From an uncultured Collinsella sp. (GTDB taxonomy: Bacteria; Actinomycetota; Coriobacteriia; Coriobacteriales; Coriobacteriaceae): a DNA stretch of 6,060 nucleotides. The stretch is from contig CAADVJ010000027.1 in NCBI GenBank assembly GCA_900752475.1, positions 1-6,060 on the forward strand, in the 5' to 3' direction. A program made the translations under genes and the position numbers. Under the pieces are notes generated by a model. The model saw only the letters and a program-made list of their open reading frames with translations. It was not told the DNA's origin and made no database searches. Positions 5,206 to 6,060 of this stretch are shown one piece after another (within the stretch, counting starts at the first letter, position 1; the number at the start of each line of letters is the position of its first letter).

Positions 5206-6060
5206 ATGGCCGATATCGAGGAACAGCCGTTGCCGCGCACGTTTGAGGAGTTCAACGAGCAGCGCAAGGCGGCGTTTATTCGCGTTAAGGATTACAAGCA
5301 GGCGGGTAATCGCCTGGTCGGCTTTTTGTGCAGCTATACGCCACTCGAGATTATCGATGCCGCGGGGGCCGCAAGTGTCGCTCTGTGCGGTACGTCCGAT
5401 GAGGTGATTCCCGAGGCCGAGAAGGTGCTGCCGGCAAATCTGTGTCCGCTCATCAAGTCGACCTACGGTTTTGCCTACTCGCAAAAGTGCCCGTTTACGT
5501 ATTTTAGCGACATGATCATCGGTGAGACCACCTGCGACGGCAAGAAGAAGATGTACGAGCTGCTCAACGAGCTCAAGCGCACGCACATTCTGCATCTTCC
5601 GCAGGGTCGCGACCGCGCCTACGAGCGCGAGGGCTGGTACGAGGAGTGCCGTCTGCTCAAGGAGGAGCTCGAGAACTTCTACGACATCACGATCACCGAT
5701 GACGACCTGCGCGCCGCTGTCCGTCGTCGCAATCGCCTGCGTGCTGCCCAGCTCGAGATGTTTGCGCTGCAGGCCAACCAGCCGGCGGCTATGAGCGGCG
5801 TCGACCTGATGAGCACCATGTTTGCCGGCACGTTCAGCTTTGATATCGAGGCCTATACGCAGCAGCTGGAGCAAAAGGTTGCCAAGCTGCGCGAGGCCTA
5901 CGGTGCGGGTGAGCGCCCGGTTGCGGCAGATGCCAAGCGTATTCTGATCACCGGCTGCCCGGTGGGCGGCGTGATCAACAAGATCGGCCGCACCATCGAG
6001 TCCAACGGCGGCGGGGGTGTGTGCATGGGCGACTGGTCGGGGGCGCGCCCGGGCGGCCAG
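5206..6060 (+). CDS. Double-cubane-cluster anaerobic reductase (YjiM/DCCP-like, 2-hydroxyacyl-CoA dehydratase D-component family), 3' partial
   Basis: N-terminal 285 codons of an iron-sulfur protein, open to the window edge; family members are about 380-420 aa. Start ATG 5206 has a well-placed ribosome site. Recognised by family blocks in order: 'FLCSYTPLEIIDAAGA' (40-55), 'LCGTSDE' (60-66), 'LPANLCPLIKSTYGF' (75-89), 'KCPFTYFSDMIIGETTCDGKKKMYE' region (94-118), and 'ILITGCPVGG' (246-255). Cysteines 42, 61, 80, 95, 110 and 251 sit where E. coli YjiM has them, judged from memory. Related proteins bind [4Fe-4S] or a double-cubane [8Fe-9S] cluster. They receive electrons from an ATP-hydrolysing activator (YjiL/HgdC type); the Carboxydothermus protein reduces small molecules such as acetylene, azide or hydrazine, and the physiological substrate is unknown. 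Odd point: the segment normally reading E-N-C-T-G is G-D-W-S-G (275-279), with a cysteine at 273 instead. An activator gene may lie downstream. A dehydratase subunit is a less likely alternative. Confidence 0.88.
   Translation, partial: MADIEEQPLPRTFEEFNEQRKAAFIRVKDYKQAGNRLVGFLCSYTPLEIIDAAGAASVALCGTSDEVIPEAEKVLPANLCPLIKSTYGFAYSQKCPFTYFSDMIIGETTCDGKKKMYELLNELKRTHILHLPQGRDRAYEREGWYEECRLLKEELENFYDITITDDDLRAAVRRRNRLRAAQLEMFALQANQPAAMSGVDLMSTMFAGTFSFDIEAYTQQLEQKVAKLREAYGAGERPVAADAKRILITGCPVGGVINKIGRTIESNGGGGVCMGDWSGARPGGQ

Noticed and set aside
5167..5874. 235-codon open frame on the minus strand opposite the reductase
   Set aside because: The plus-strand frame contains all the DCCP/YjiM blocks; the antisense product shows no domain and would run across the likely promoter region.

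Overview
The window is a compact, single-direction (+ strand) piece of a GC-rich genome. It carries an ABC importer operon of the peptide/nickel (Dpp/Opp) class, followed by the start of a second unit encoding a double-cubane-cluster (YjiM/DCCP-like) anaerobic reductase. High GC, strong AGGGGA/AAGGAGG ribosome binding sites, tight gene packing and an oxygen-sensitive iron-sulfur enzyme point to a strictly anaerobic, GC-rich bacterium. A gut Coriobacteriia such as a Collinsella relative is my best guess. This is inferred from style and content; no marker gene proves it.

Layout. Bases 1-1486 are the solute-binding protein, whose lipoprotein signal end lies upstream of the window. Bases 1487-1574 are an intergenic gap with a strong 44-nt hairpin and no T-tract. 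Then come permease 1 (DppB type, 1575-2528), permease 2 (DppC type, 2525-3355, ATGA overlap), ATPase 1 (DppD type with a C-terminal Fe-S cysteine tail, 3359-4354) and ATPase 2 (DppF type without that tail, 4344-5129). Bases 5130-5205 are a short AT-richer gap with a weak terminator candidate, a weak promoter candidate and a short direct repeat. From 5206 to the window end is the N-terminal 285 codons of the DCCP/YjiM-like protein, which continues past the window.

How it works together. The binding protein captures a ligand outside the membrane. The two permeases form the channel, and the two non-identical ATPases drive uptake. The four membrane and ATPase genes are overlapped or tightly spaced, consistent with translational coupling. 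The binding-protein gene is set apart by the hairpin and has a more C-ending codon choice, as expected if it is made in excess. The transported substrate cannot be read from the sequence. The reductase gene is probably functionally separate, or only loosely linked.

Most of the window is ordinary. The most notable point is in the reductase: the cysteine normally found in the 'E-N-C-T-G' segment after the GCPxGG motif is replaced by tryptophan, and a new cysteine sits four residues earlier, with no gap in the alignment. I see no tRNA, rRNA, CRISPR array, insertion sequence or attachment site.
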